A stretch of DNA of 64,000 nucleotides, from the NCBI GenBank assembly GCA_037962975.1, contig CM075671.1:155919501-155983500 (forward strand), in the 5' to 3' direction. The notes under the pieces are model-generated. The model saw only the letters and a list, made by a program, of their open reading frames with translations. It was not told where the DNA came from and ran no database searches. Position numbers and translations under genes: made by a program. Below are positions 35,554 through 47,035 of the stretch, one piece after another; the first letter of the stretch is position 1; each line of letters begins with the position of its first letter. The DNA comes from Clitoria ternatea. Lineage: Eukaryota; Streptophyta; Magnoliopsida; Fabales; Fabaceae.

Positions 35554-36649
35554 TGATAAGTGCTTATTTTATAATTAAATTCATGACTCAATTGGACCTA
35601 TTTTCTGAATAACTCAACTAGATTGATAAATAATTGAGCATGATTTTGATTATAAATAATGTGTTAAGTAACTAAGCTTGCTCTGAAAAATATTGAAGAA
35701 AGGTTCCAAAAGCTTGAAAGAAATCAAGAGGATTCAGCATCATCAGAACCTCACGCTTAAGCTTGACCTCGAGCACGCTTAAGCGCAACCTTGTTGAAGA
35801 ATTAAAGAAAACAAAGAAGCTTCACGATCCTCTCACGCTCAAGCGTGGGAATGAGTCGCTTGAGCGTGAGCCCAAGAGCGCCCAAGCGAGGAGCAAGCGT
35901 GACCCTGAGCATGGATTGAAGGACAGCAAGTAGCATCAGACCCCCCCACGCTTGAGCGTGAGAAGGGGACGCTCAAGCGTGAACACGAGAGCGCTTGAGC
36001 GTGGCTGAAAGGAATCAAGCGTGAATCAAGCGTGGAAACCAGTATACTGAATTGGAAGGCCACGCTTAAGCGTGGTTAATTCAGCTTGAAGCGAAGGATC
36101 AAGAACCTCCTAACGCTTAAGCGAGATAGGGAGGCGCTCAAGCGTGAGCCCGAGCGCGCCTGAGCGAGGGTAAGCGAGGAGCAAGCGTGAGAAGGCAAGG
36201 AAGCCACGCTTGAGCGTAGCTGAGGTGGAGTAAGCGTGAAGGCAAATAATGAGTACCAGGACCTTCACGCTTGAGCGTGACTACTAAGCTTAAGCGTGAC
36301 TCATGCAGTATGGGATTTTTCAATTTAATATTCACCAATGGTGCGATGCCAACTCACCCACTTTCTTGTGTTTCTACAAGTCTCTGAAAGATGCTGCATG
36401 GGTTCTACGCAAGTGGGAAAGGGAAGCTGAACCTTAACTCCTATAAATCAAGCTGCAGACATCCATCATCCCTGTAATCCCCTGTATTTCCCTCACAATC
36501 CAACCTTTTCCATTATCTTTTGTATTTATATTTTGAGGGTGAAAATGCATAAACTTGGCACATCCATTGCATTGAGTTCATATTATACAAACTTGATTCT
36601 CTTTCATTTGAACTCTTCATTCTAATATTTCAAAAAAAAAACATCACCA
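35554..36649 (+). repeat. 5' LTR of the gag-protease element (internally deleted)
   Basis: Starts TGATAAGTGC and ends ATCACCA. It aligns with the 3' LTR to GTGAAAATGCA (about 36550), then jumps to TAAACTTGGCAC, skipping the segment at about 41430-42097 of the 3' LTR. TATA-like TATAAAT at 36442. Confidence 0.9.
35755..36295. repeat. Phased palindrome array, CACGCTTGAGCGTG type (22 copies), 5' LTR
   Basis: Core starts by hand run from 35755 to 36288. Spacings are 22, 60, 21, 22, 11, 59, 21, 22, 20, 11, 40, 21, 30, 21, 22, 10, 11, 29, 20, 41, 19. All lie near multiples of about 10.25 bp (533 bp over 52 steps). The flanks differ from the TCGC...GCGA arrays: here most copies are ACGC...GCGT. The array ends about 150 bp before the TATA-like box, so it is in U3. 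Confidence 0.9.
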
Positions 36650-36654
36650 AGTTT

Positions 36655-36672
36655 TGGCGTCGTTGCCGGGGA
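36655..36672 (+). other. Primer-binding site, tRNA-Asp type
   Basis: TGGCGTCGTTGCCGGGGA lies 5 bases after the LTR. It matches the complement of the plant tRNA-Asp 3' end except for one C-to-T change. tRNA-Asp priming is usual for Athila and Tat elements. Confidence 0.88.
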
Positions 36673-36786
36673 GGTGATTTAAGTTTGAATATTTTAGCAT
36701 TGAATTGACAAGATAGTGTAAATAAATTTGTTTTCAATTTTATTTTTATTTTTTTTAATAACCTTGCTACTTTCAGTACTTGATTT

Positions 36787-38751
36787 ATGATCTTGAGAGG
36801 ACAGGGTACAAAAGAACAACTTGCATTTGATCCAGAGATAGACAGGTTCCTCAAGAAAATCAAGAAAGCCAAGCAGAACTTCCACGTAGGACAAACTTCC
36901 TCTGATACAATGGATGTCAACAGCAACAATCAAAACCCACCAAGGAGAACACTTGGAGACTATGCTTTACAGCAAGGGCCAAGACATTTCTCAAGCATTG
37001 CAGTTCCAAACACTGTCAGAGCATTAGAAATGAAACCAACATTTCTTAGTTTGATTAGTTCACACCAATTTACTGGAATGTCAAGTGAAGATCCGTATAC
37101 TCACTTGGCCACATTCTATGAATTGGTTGGAACCATGGGATTTAACCAAGATGTTATTGATGCTGCATATTTAAGACTATTTCCTTTCTCTTTAGCAGGA
37201 AAAGCAAAGGAATGGTTACAATCTCATCCAAATCAAAGTTTAAATAGTTGGAACATAGTTGAAGAAAAATTTCTACAAAGGTTCTTTCCTCCATCTAGAT
37301 TCATCAAGGCCAAATCAGATATTACAATATTTAGACAAGGCCAAGATGAACCTTTTTGTGAGGCATGGGAACGCTTTAAATCACTGCTCAGAAAATGCCC
37401 AAACCATGGACTTGAAGATATTGCACAACTTAATATTTTTTACAGTGGTTTAAGGGCTGACACTAAAATGATTTTAGATGCAGCAGCAGGAGGAACAATG
37501 ATGACAGTGGATGCTGACCAAGCCACAAGGATAATAGAAGCTTTATCCTCAACAGACTACCAAGCTCAACATGATCGTCAGCAAGTTCAAAGGAAAGGAG
37601 TCCTTGACTTAAACACCACAGATGCCATCTTAGCACAGAACAAAATTCTGACCCAACAATTAGAAGCATTGACCAAAAAGATAGCCAATCTTCCACAATA
37701 ATTACATGCAGTACAATCATCACAACCAGGGCAACAACAAATGCCTACAATATGTAACTTTTGTGGAGGAGATCATCTCAATGAGAACTGTGGCTCACAA
37801 GAAGCAACTGTATACTTCATGAACAACCAAGGAAGGTCTGGTAATTTCAATTCAAATTTTTCTAACCAACCATTTCAGGGATGGAGAAGTAACCAAAACC
37901 AAGGCCAAGGATGGAAGCAAGAGCCCAGCTCTTCTAAACCATATCAAAATAATGGTCCTTCTTTGGTGGAGAGAACTTCTAGATTAGAGGACACCTTGGA
38001 AAAATTTATGCAAACTTCTTTAGCAAGTCAAAAGAACAATGAGGCATCACTTAGGAACTTGGAAACACAATTGGGACAACTAGCCCGATAACTTGCTGAG
38101 AAACAGAAGCCTCAGTATGGAGCAAACACTGAAACAAACCCAATAGAGCATTGCAAGGCTGTGACCACACTGACTGAGGAAATAACCGAGGAAGAAGATG
38201 GACATGATACTATCATCTTTGAAGCAGTACCTCATAACACTAAAGATCCAGGGAGTCTTTCTATTCCTGTTACTATTAGAAATCTTTCAAAAAGTAAAGC
38301 TTTATTAGATCTTGGTGCTAATGTAAATTTGATGCCATTATCCACACTTAAAAGTATAGGGGATTTTTCAGTAAAGCCAACAAACATGACTTTAAAAATG
38401 GCAGATCAATCAATAAAAACCCCTTATGGTATTGCTAAAAATGTTGAGGTCAAAGTTGATCAATTTGAATTTCATGAGAATTTTGTTGTCATAGATATGG
38501 AGGAAGATCCTGAAGTCCCCCTAATACTGGGGAGACCATTCTTGAAAGCAGCCAAAGTCATCATAGATATGGATGACAGAAGAGTAAAAATTCGAGTGCA
38601 GAAAGAAGAAGCCAACTTTGTTATTGATGAAACAAATAAATACTCAGAATGTGCACTTGAAAATCTGAATGGAAAAAAGTTAAGGCCTGACTTAGGCAAG
38701 AAGGTGGAAAAACTCAACACTCTCCTCCACCAACTCCATGATCCATTTTGA
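36787..38751 (+). pseudogene. gag-protease reading frame of the non-autonomous element
   Basis: One frame of about 655 codons from the ATG at 36787, broken only by TAA at 37699 and 38089. The capsid part (36787-37701) has LRLFPFSLAGKAKEWL, KFLQRFFPPSRF and EAWERFKSLLRKCPNHGL, close to the gag at 48330-49586. A CCHC knuckle (CNFCGGDHLNENC) starts near 37756. The protease part (38161-38751) has LLDLGANVNLMPLS and LILGRPFLKAA. The frame ends naturally at 38751 before the post-pol block. Both stops are one transition away from a Gln codon. Role: particle assembly and polyprotein cleavage for a non-autonomous element. Confidence 0.88.
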
Positions 38752-40425
38752 AAAATCTATCAGGCGTCAAGCTGATGACGTTAAACAAGCGCTTATTGGG
38801 AGGCAACCCAATCCTTTATGTTTTCCTTTTTCATCCTGTTGAATTTACATTGCGCACACTTTATTTTTATGTTTTCCTTTTCAAGTCTCATAATTGAAGT
38901 TCTTTTTTTTCGTAGGTCACTCATCAACCCATTCCAAGTGTCAAACACTGATAGAAGCAAGCCAAGAAGTTCAAAAACTATGTTTTCTTCTACATTGAGG
39001 TTTCTCATTGGAAGCAAGTTTGCAGCCCACATTGCTGGGCCTGGGGACAGGCCTTCTTTCTTAGGAGGGGTGAGACTTCATAGGCTAGACCAGGACCCTC
39101 CTCACAAGGGCCTCCAGCAAGGAAACATGAGACAGAGGATGACTCTTCTGAGGATGAGTGATGAGTTTACTGCTTTAGTTTTTATTGCTTTAGTTTACTT
39201 TGAGTTAGTTTTGTCTAACATTACTGCAGCATACTTTGAAAATTTTTAAAATTTTTCATGCTTTTGGTTGATTGTTTAGATATACCATTACATGCTTGCA
39301 GTTGTACCATTTTGGAAAAACCCAACCAAAGATTTTACTTTTTGAACAAGAAAAGTTTCTAAGCAGCAGAATATTTTTAGGTAATAACACTGATTTTTTT
39401 TAGGCAAAATGACTAAATTAAGAACCAAGGAACTAGAATGCATGTACTTTTGATTGTTTACATGACTTGAACCCTTTTCTGTTAGAATAAGGAAGTAAGC
39501 CTTATATCTTGATGAGAAGTGAGAAATCTAAACACTGAGAGCCTCATTTGAATTTGTTAAATTGGCATTGACTGATTTTCTAATTAACCTTTTTGTTAAG
39601 AAATAAGCAAGGAAATGATAAGGCAATTTTGAAAACATAGTTAGCCGAGAGCCAAAGCCGAGAGCCAAAAAGCTACCCTGATAAAAATATCCGATTTTTT
39701 GGTAGCCCATCTTTGAGCCATAAAATTTTTTTTTCTCTACCCTGAGCTAAGCATAAAAGCAAAAATCCTACCTTACCTGCATGTTCATCTTGAAAAAGAG
39801 CATAAAATATTTTTTTTCTCAAATGGAGATGAAACAAATGGAGGCAGAAAAAGAAAATGCAAAAAGAAAATGCAAAAAGAAAAATAGTAAGCTCTCCAAA
39901 AAATGTATAAAAGAGCTGGAGGAAAACAAAGGAAAATTCTGAAGTTTAAATTCAAAGAAGAAGCCTTCTAAATTGTTAAATAAATTAACTAAAAGCACTT
40001 ATGCTCTTCTTTGTACATGCGATCTGAATCCAAGAAAAACCAAAAATTCTTGTTAACCCTGCCGCATTACAACCTTAAAAGACCTTTTGATCCTTGCTGT
40101 TCATTTGAATTTTGGTTTTACTAGAAATAACGGGCAATGTTAACTGAGCAGTTCTAATGATGGATGAGTGAAACAGACACCTGGTAAGAAATAATGACAG
40201 TTCTCTATTCTTACAGCAATGGGTTACATGCTTTATGAACAAGGTAATGGTGCATTACATTTTAAGGAATTGGTATTAAGAAAATCATTTGCCTAGACAT
40301 CAACTCAGATTATTGTCTTTTAAACTTTTTGTCTGCAACAAAAACTCAGATTTTTGAACACTTGATTCCCTTTCCAAAACTTCTTTTTAATTGAGGACAA
40401 ACAAAAATCTAGGTTGGGGAGAGTT
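38752..40425 (+). other. 3' non-coding region, post-pol block and polypurine tract of the gag-protease element
   Basis: The conserved block lies at 38771-38812 (GCTGATGACGTTAAACAAGC, then GCTTATTGGGAGGCAACCC). AT-rich sequence with no protein-like frame follows. AGGTTGGGGAGAGTT (about 40411-40425) is the polypurine tract before the 3' LTR. Confidence 0.75.
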
Positions 40426-42189
40426 TGATAAGTGCTTATTTTATAATTAAATTCATGACTCAATTGGACCTATTTTCTGAATAACTCAACTAGATTGATA
40501 AATAATTGAGCATGATTTTGATTATAAATAATGTGTTAAGTAACTAAGCTTGCTCTGAAAAATATTGAAGAAAGGTTCCAAAAGCTTGAAAGAAATCAAG
40601 AGGATTCAGCATCATCAGAACCTCACGCTTAAGCTTGACCTCGAGCACGCTTAAGCGCAACCTTGTTGAAGAATTAAAGAAAACAAAGAAGCTTCAGGAT
40701 CCTCTCACGCTCAAGCGTGGGAATGAGTCGCTTGAGCGTGAGCCCAAGAGCGCCCAAGCGAGGAGCAAGCGTGACCCTGAGCATGGATTGAAGGACAGCA
40801 AGTAGCATCAGACCCCCCCACGCTTGAGCGTGAGAAGGGGACGCTCAAGCGTGAACACGAGAGTGCTTGAGCGTGGCTGAAAGGAATCAAGCGTGAATCA
40901 AGCGTGGAAACCAGTATACTGAATTGGAAGGCCACGCTTAAGCGTGGTTAATTCAGCTTGAAGCGAAGGATCAAGAACCTCCTAATGCTTGAGCGAGATA
41001 GGGAGGCGCTCAAGCGTGAGCCCGAGCGCGCCTGAGCGAGGGTAAGCGAGGAGCAAGCGTGAGAAGGCAAGGAAGCCACGCTTGAGCGTAGCTGAGGTGG
41101 AGTAAGCGTGAAGGCAAATAATGAGTACCAGGACCTTCACGCTTGAGCGTGACTACTAAGCTTAAGCGTGACTCATACAGTATGGGATTTTTCAATTTAA
41201 TATTCACCAATGGTGCGATGCCAACTCACCTACTTTCTTGTGTTTCTACAAGTCTCTGAAAGATGCTGCATGGGTTCTACGCAAGTGGGCAAGGGAAGCT
41301 GAACCATAACTCCTATAAATCAAGCTGCAAATAATATATCCATCATCCCTGTAATCCCCTGTATTTTCCCTCACAATCCAACCTTTTCCATTATCTTTTG
41401 TATTTATATTTTGAGGGTGAAAATGCAAAGCATGAGTAACTAAACTCCCTTATGGGATTGGCTGTAATCCATTCAACACTGAAGTAATGCTGTTGTAAGT
41501 TTTTATTTAGTAATAAGATTTGATAAGTTTCTGTATTTCCTTCTGCGTTTAATGCCTGAAAGTACTTGATCACTATTTTCTTGTTTTAAGTTTTCTCAAG
41601 TATGCTGGAAAGTGACTTTTGAAAGCAGATCCGAAAGAAATACTTGTTGTGAGTAGGTAGCCAGGGATGGCGTCTAACGCAATAAACGTCAAAACAATCG
41701 ATTAATAATGCTGGGATAATTTCAAAGTGACTGAGGGATCAGCGGTTTGAAATCATTCTTATGAATTTTGTAGTCGAGGGATCGATACAAATGACTTTGA
41801 TTGTGACGTAGAAATTATCTTTTTGATTTACTTATATAAAAACTTATGCAGCTTACAGAAGGTGAAGATGTGATGAAGCCAATCCCTATTTTACAAAACT
41901 GATTTTTCCAACACCATTTACTGTCATCTTTTGCAGAATTTCACTCTCTGTTATTTATTCACTTTCTCATTCAACATCATTCAAAACAAAACAAAAACCA
42001 AAACATTCTGCCAAATCAATTCAAAATTAAGATCTTCATTCTAACACCTCCTCAGTGGAACGACAACTATACTATATTACAACTTCTGTGTTTAAACTTG
42101 GCACATCCACTGCATTGAGTTCATATTATACAAACTTGATTCTCTTTCATTTGAACTCTTCATTCTAATATATCAAAAAAAAATCACCA
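40426..42189 (+). repeat. 3' LTR of the gag-protease element (full length)
   Basis: 1764 bp, TGATAAGTGC to ATCACCA, nearly identical to the 5' LTR outside the 668-bp deletion. It repeats the phased palindrome array at about 40627-41167. TATA-like TATAAAT at 41314. Confidence 0.92.
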
Positions 42190-42194
42190 GTATT

Positions 42195-43203
42195 CCAATA
42201 TGAAATTCTTGTATTGCCTCCTCCATGTGAAGTGGAATTTTATATTGACCTTATTCCTGGCGCTGAGCCTATGTCCTGAACTCCTTATAGGATGTCTCCT
42301 ATAAAGTCGTCTGAGTTGAAAAAGCAAGTTGAAGAATTTCTCGAAAGAGAATTTATCCTCCCAAGTGTATCTTCTTGGGGTGCTCTTGTGTTGTTGGTGA
42401 AGAAGAAAGATGGAAGCATGAGGTTGTGCGTTGACTATCACCAACTCAACAAGATGACTATTAAGAACAAATATCCTCTTCCTTGTATTGATGATCTTTT
42501 GGATCAATTGAGGGGTGCAGTTATGTTTTCCAAGATTGACTTGTGTTTCGGATATCACCAAATTCGGGTGAAGGCTGATGATATTCCAAAAACTGCTTTC
42601 CAAACACGTTATGGCCACTACGAGTATGTGGTGATGCCATTCGGTGTGACTAATGCCCCTGCGATTTTCATGGACTACATGAATCGCATCTTCCAGGAGT
42701 TTCTTGATCAATTCATCATGATATTCATCGATGATATTTTGGTATACTCTAAGAGCCATGAAGAACATGAAAGGCATCTTCGCCTTGTGTTGGCTATTCT
42801 TTGAGAGAAATAGTTGTATGCCAAGCTCTCTAAATGTGAATTCTGGTTGAACGAGATATCATTCCTTGGTCATGTGATCTCTTATGATAGTGTTGTTGTC
42901 GATCAATCAAAGGTTGAAGCCATTATGGCTTGGGAAAGACCGAAGTCCATGACAGAAATAAGAAGTTTCCTTGGTTTTATCGGTTATTACCGGAGGTTTA
43001 TTGAAGGATTTTCCCGTCTAGCTTTACCATTGACAAAGCTAACTCGTAAAAACCAACCATTTGTGTGGACTCTTGAATGTGAAGAAAGCTTACAAGAGTT
43101 GAAGTTAAGGCTTACTACCGCACCAATGTTAGCCTTACCTGATTTGCTCGATGACTTTATGGTGTACTGCATGCTTCTAAGCTTGGTCTTGGTTACGTGT
43201 TGA
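42195..43203 (+). pseudogene. Tekay/Del-like reverse transcriptase
   Basis: Resumes right after the second GTATT. The linker (LPPPCEVEFYIDLIPG) leads into RT with an early TGA near 42280. Open from 42292 to 42804: VLLVKKKDGSMRLCVDY, SKIDLCFGYHQI, VMPFGVTNAP and the catalytic FIDDILVYS near 42725. A short stop-rich gap near 42803-42812 is followed by the thumb (LYAKLSKCEFWLNE, SFLGHVIS) and the connection to RNase H (42814-43203). RT copies element RNA into cDNA. Catalytic residues are kept, but frame breaks disable it. Confidence 0.88.
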
Positions 43204-44737
43204 TACAAAAAGAGCTTGTGATAGCCTATGTATCAAAACAGTTGTGACCGCATGAGGTTAATTACCCCACACATGATCTTGAATTAGTGGTGGTGGTGTT
43301 TGCTTTGAAGTTGTGGTGGTATTATTTGTATGGTTCTAAGTTTATGGTCTTTAGAGATCACAAAAGTCTTAAATACTTGTTTGATCAAAAAAGAACTTAA
43401 TATGCGCCAACGACGATAAATAGAGTTTTTGAAGGATTATGAGTTCGAGTTGAGGTATCATCCCGGAAATGAAAATATGGTTACGATGCTTTGAGCGGGA
43501 AGTCGTTGCATGTTTTCGCAATGATGGTGAAAGAGATGGAGTTAATTGAACAATTTAGAAACTTGAATGTGGGCGTAGAAATATATACCCCAAAGAAGAT
43601 GTCTCTTGAGATGTTGATGGTTGCTAATGTATTCTTTGAATCCGTGAAATTACAATAACCGAAAGATGAGTATTTAATTAAGATGAAAGAAGGTCAAGTT
43701 AATGGGAAGAATTCATTTTTGATGGAAGGTCATGATGATATTTGGCGTGTGAAGGGCTGAATTTACGTTCCATATGGTGGTGATTTGAGAAGATTGGTAC
43801 TTAAGGAATCTCACAAGAGTGTGTTGAGCCTTTATCCTCGTTCCACTAAGATGTATCAAGATTTGAAGGTATGAAACGTGATGTGGCAAACTTTATGGCA
43901 TCTTGCCTTATTTGTCAAAAGGCTAAGGTCGAGCATTAAAAACCATCTGGTTATTTAAGACCTTTGGAGATCCCAGTTTGGAAATGGGATAGTATTGCCA
44001 TGGATTTTGTTTCTGGGTTACCAAGAACTCGTGCTGGAAATGATGCTATTTGGGTGATTATGGATTGGTTGATGAAGTGTGCTCACTTCTTACCCATGAG
44101 TATGAAGAGCTCATTGGAGAAATTAACCCAATTGTATATTAAGGAAATTATTAGACTGCATGGTGTACCGTCTAGTATTGTATCCGACCATGACCCTCGG
44201 TTTACTTCTCGATTTTGGGGAAGTTTACATCATGAATTAGGTTTTAAGTTAAAGCTTAGTTCTGCTTATCATCCTCAGACCGACTGACAATCCGAGAGGA
44301 CTATCCAAAGCCTTGAAGATTTGTTAAGGGCTTGTGTTCTGGAGTATGGTAGATGTTGGGAGAGATTTCTTCCATTGATCGAATTCACTTACAACAACAA
44401 TTACCACAGTAGTATTTTTTTGGCTCCTCATGAGGTACTTTATGGCAGAAAGTGTAGAACGCCTCTAACTGGTGAGAATTTGGCCTTAGGACCGGAGATT
44501 ATTCAGGAAACTACTGAGTAGACTAGAAAGATACAAGAGAATATGAAGATTGCTCAGGATAGACAGAAGAGTTATTATGACAAGAGGCATAAACCACTTG
44601 AGTTTCAAGTTGGTGATCATGTGTTCTTGAGGGTCTCGCGTGATAAAGGTATTGGTAGAGCCTTGAAAAGCAGAAAATTAAGTCCTAAATTCATTGGACC
44701 GTATGAGATTCTTGAGCGAACCGGTGATGTTGCTTAT
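43204..44737 (+). pseudogene. Tekay/Del-like RNase H and integrase, interrupted
   Basis: RNase H (43150-43500) is decayed by frameshifts and stops. Integrase is clearer: GLPRTRAGNDAIWVIMD (near 44013), VSDHDPRFTSRFWGSL (near 44185), then HPQTD before a TGA at 44285. Open pieces follow at 44321-44521 and 44543-44737, with a GPYEILERTGDVAY segment. Translation stops at the TSD CTTAT (44733-44737), where the Tekay-type solo LTR is inserted, and resumes at 60539. Confidence 0.85.
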
Positions 44738-44948
44738 TGTAACATCCCAATTTTAAAGCTAAATGTCGAATGAAAAATAAACCATTAAGATTTGATTCAA
44801 AAATAAGAAGTTAATTGTTAATTATAATCAGATTAGCTTAAGGAATAATGTCAAGTTAATTAAAGCTGAGTTGGTGAAAGATGGTTGTTGTGATTGGCGA
44901 GTTATGTGAGTGGACTGCGACTCACGTTGTCCCATCCTACTTCCTTTC
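44738..44948 (+). mobile_element. Tekay-type solo LTR, left piece, TSD CTTAT
   Basis: Starts TGTAACATCCC. The other piece is 58059-60538, ending GGATGTTTCA. CTTAT flanks the pair (44733-44737 and 60539-60543). With the inserted Athila-like element removed it is about 2.69 kb, a solo LTR in the chromovirus integrase. Confidence 0.87.
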
Positions 44949-45189
44949 TGATAAGTGCTTTTTAATACAATAAAATAGATTTAGTTTGCTTAGGATTTTA
45001 GTCATTATCCACTGTATTTCCTTTATTTATTACGATTTTTACTTTCTTTCCACTCTAGTCTACTTGGGTATGTTATTTTGCAGGAATTAAGGTAATAAAG
45101 GGTCAAAAACAAGAGAAAAACGACCATAAAATGATAAAGAAACAAGAAGAACAAGCCCAAAGTGGAAAGAATTCTCTTTTTAAAGCTGA

Positions 45190-46165
45190 AATTCAACTCA
45201 GAAAGCAAAAATCTGACTCAGAGCACTGAAATCCGACTCAAAATGGCCAAATCCGAGTGGGATAACTCAGAAATGACCAAATCCGAGTGGAAGGACTCAG
45301 AATAGAGCATTGTTGAGTGGAATACTGCACTGCTGGAGGAAAATCCGAGTGAAATGTTCCCTGTCAAAGCCATTCCGAGTGATAAATAGCTGACTGGAGT
45401 GAAGGACCAATGCTGAAATGGAATAAGTCTCGGTTGAAGGTGATTCCGAGTGGAAACTCCCCGACTGCATCCATTCCGAGTGAAAAAAGGAGACTGACCT
45501 CCAATAAATATGTCCAAAGCTATTATCCGAGTGAAAGGCTTGCTGATTGCAACTAATCCGAGTGAAACCTGTTCCGAGTGAATGGATTCCGAGTAGAAGA
45601 GGCCACTGAAATGAATAAATGCTGACTAAGGAGGAATCCGAGTGGTCTCACTCAGAGAAAATAACATTCTCAAGCAGAACAAAGCATTTCTGAGTAATTC
45701 TTAGCAAGGAAGGAAAAATCCGACCGGAAATGAATCATACTCGGGCAGACTCTCAAGTTTCACACTGAGCCCGAGTGAGAAGTCTCCAAGGAAAGGAATT
45801 CCGAGTAAGTTGGGTCAGAAAGATGCATTTCCGAGCAAAGCAAGGCTCGGACATGGAAGAATTCTATCAGCCAGATTCCAGTCCTTCAAAGTCCAAGTTT
45901 CTGAGTGAAAGTGAAGTCAATTCCGAGTGGAAATTAACTCGGACTTCCGAGTAAAGATGTGATTTTATCATTTGAATGAGTAAATAAATTTGTCCGAGTG
46001 AATTCCAATGCAAAATCCGAGCAAAGCTTTAACCGAGTGGTCCAAATTCAGAGACAGCCGAGTGAAAATGATTGGGAACCGATTGAATCTGAACCAAGTG
46101 AGTCTTCAATTCCGAATGAACTCCATGAACCTGAGCCGAGTGAATGTTTCAGACGGTTCCGAGTC
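45190..46165 (+). repeat. CCGAGTG motif array in the Athila-like 5' LTR
   Basis: Over 30 copies of CCGAGTGRA or variants (CCGACTC, CTGAGTG), a few reversed (ACTCGG). Spacings between successive sites from 45198 by hand include 20, 20, 20, 30, 30, 32, 30, 20, 51, 15, 30, 51, 15, 31, 16, 15, so distances cluster near multiples of about 5.1 or 10.2 bp. The same array is in the 3' LTR at about 55115-56090. Confidence 0.82.
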
Positions 46166-46479
46166 TTTCTGCAGTCAATTCCGACTGAATGGAAGATGCT
46201 CTTCAGTAAGTCTTCACCCGTCCTTTCATTCAGCTTCATCACCGATCGGTTCTCCTCCAAACACCGACCCAATTCTTCACAAATGCAACACCGGATCACT
46301 ACCTCCATCAACTCCGCCTCCTTCTACTTTCCTTCAAGCCACAACACCGTCCCTTCTCCTTTCAAAACCGACCTACACTCCACAAACTCCAAACATCGGA
46401 TCACTCTCTACACCGTCCTCAATCCAGAAATCCGACCCACATTCCTCTTTTCTATCCACAACACCCCTCTCCTAATCCA

Positions 46480-46805
46480 TGACACCGCCCAGTAATCCAT
46501 CAACCAACACCGCCTAGGCTCTTCTCTCCAACCAACACCGCCCAGGCTCCTAATCCACACAACTCCGCCCAGACTCTTCTCCTTTCTATCCACAACACCC
46601 CTCTCCTTTCCAATACTCCACACCGCCCAATAATCCTTTCCAATACTCCACACCGTCCTCACCTCAACACACCGCCCAACCGTCCTCACCTCTCAACACC
46701 GCCCAACCATCCTCATTTCCCAACACCGTCTCCCTTTCTTCTTCTAATACATGATACCGCCCAGCAACTCCTCTCCACGCTGTCCAGTTTGCACCTACAC
46801 CGTCC
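46480..46805 (+). repeat. CACCGCCCA minisatellite-like array in the 5' LTR
   Basis: About a dozen copies of CACCGCCCA or CACCGTCC with irregular 19-31 bp spacing and C-rich spacers. The counterpart at about 56405-56735 differs in copy number and order near 46620-46680 versus 56535-56600, so it has rearranged since insertion or in the template. Confidence 0.8.
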
Positions 46806-47027
46806 AGCAAGCTTTCACTCGGATTTGTGGGAAAATAACATTTTTTCCACTATGAATTTCATCATTCTGCACCAATCTTCACTGAAATCCAAGCACCGAA
46901 TTATTGGAAATATTAAATATGCAAATTGGAAACAAGTTGGCACAGCTGGAATTCACATGCACCGAAAGTTTCTCCCACTTGCAAATTTTAACGCGTTTCC
47001 TTAGCTGGATTCATTCATCCATTCGCC

Positions 47028-47035
47028 TATAAAAG
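47028..47035 (+). promoter_or_regulatory. LTR TATA box
   Basis: TATAAAAG in a CGCC-TATAAAAGGGAG context, conserved at 56960 in the 3' LTR. It lies downstream of both motif arrays and upstream of a pyrimidine-rich leader, as expected at the U3/R boundary. Confidence 0.75.

Larger units (their letters stand above)
35554..42189 (+). mobile_element. Non-autonomous gag-protease LTR element (Athila-related), TSD GTATT
   Basis: A 6636-bp element with LTRs at 35554-36649 and 40426-42189, TSD GTATT (35549-35553 and 42190-42194), a tRNA-Asp-type PBS and a polypurine tract. Between them lie only gag and protease; there is no RT, RNase H or integrase. After protease the sequence goes directly to the conserved post-pol block (38771-38812). 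This matches the class known as terminal-repeat elements with gag. It would need enzymes in trans from an Athila-like relative. The 5' LTR lacks 668 bp present in the 3' LTR. Confidence 0.88.

Noticed and set aside
38818..39249. A 143-codon ORF after the gag-protease frame
   Set aside because: It begins in the conserved post-pol block with a T-rich leader and has no similarity I recognise. It is more likely 3' untranslated sequence than an envelope-like gene.
45998..46495. A 165-codon ORF and an overlapping 155-codon ORF in the 5' LTR, repeated at 55923-56420 in the 3' LTR
   Set aside because: They lie in U3 upstream of the TATA box and over the CCGAGTG and C-rich arrays. Low-complexity repeats of that kind keep two frames open by chance, and conservation between LTRs only reflects their recent common origin.
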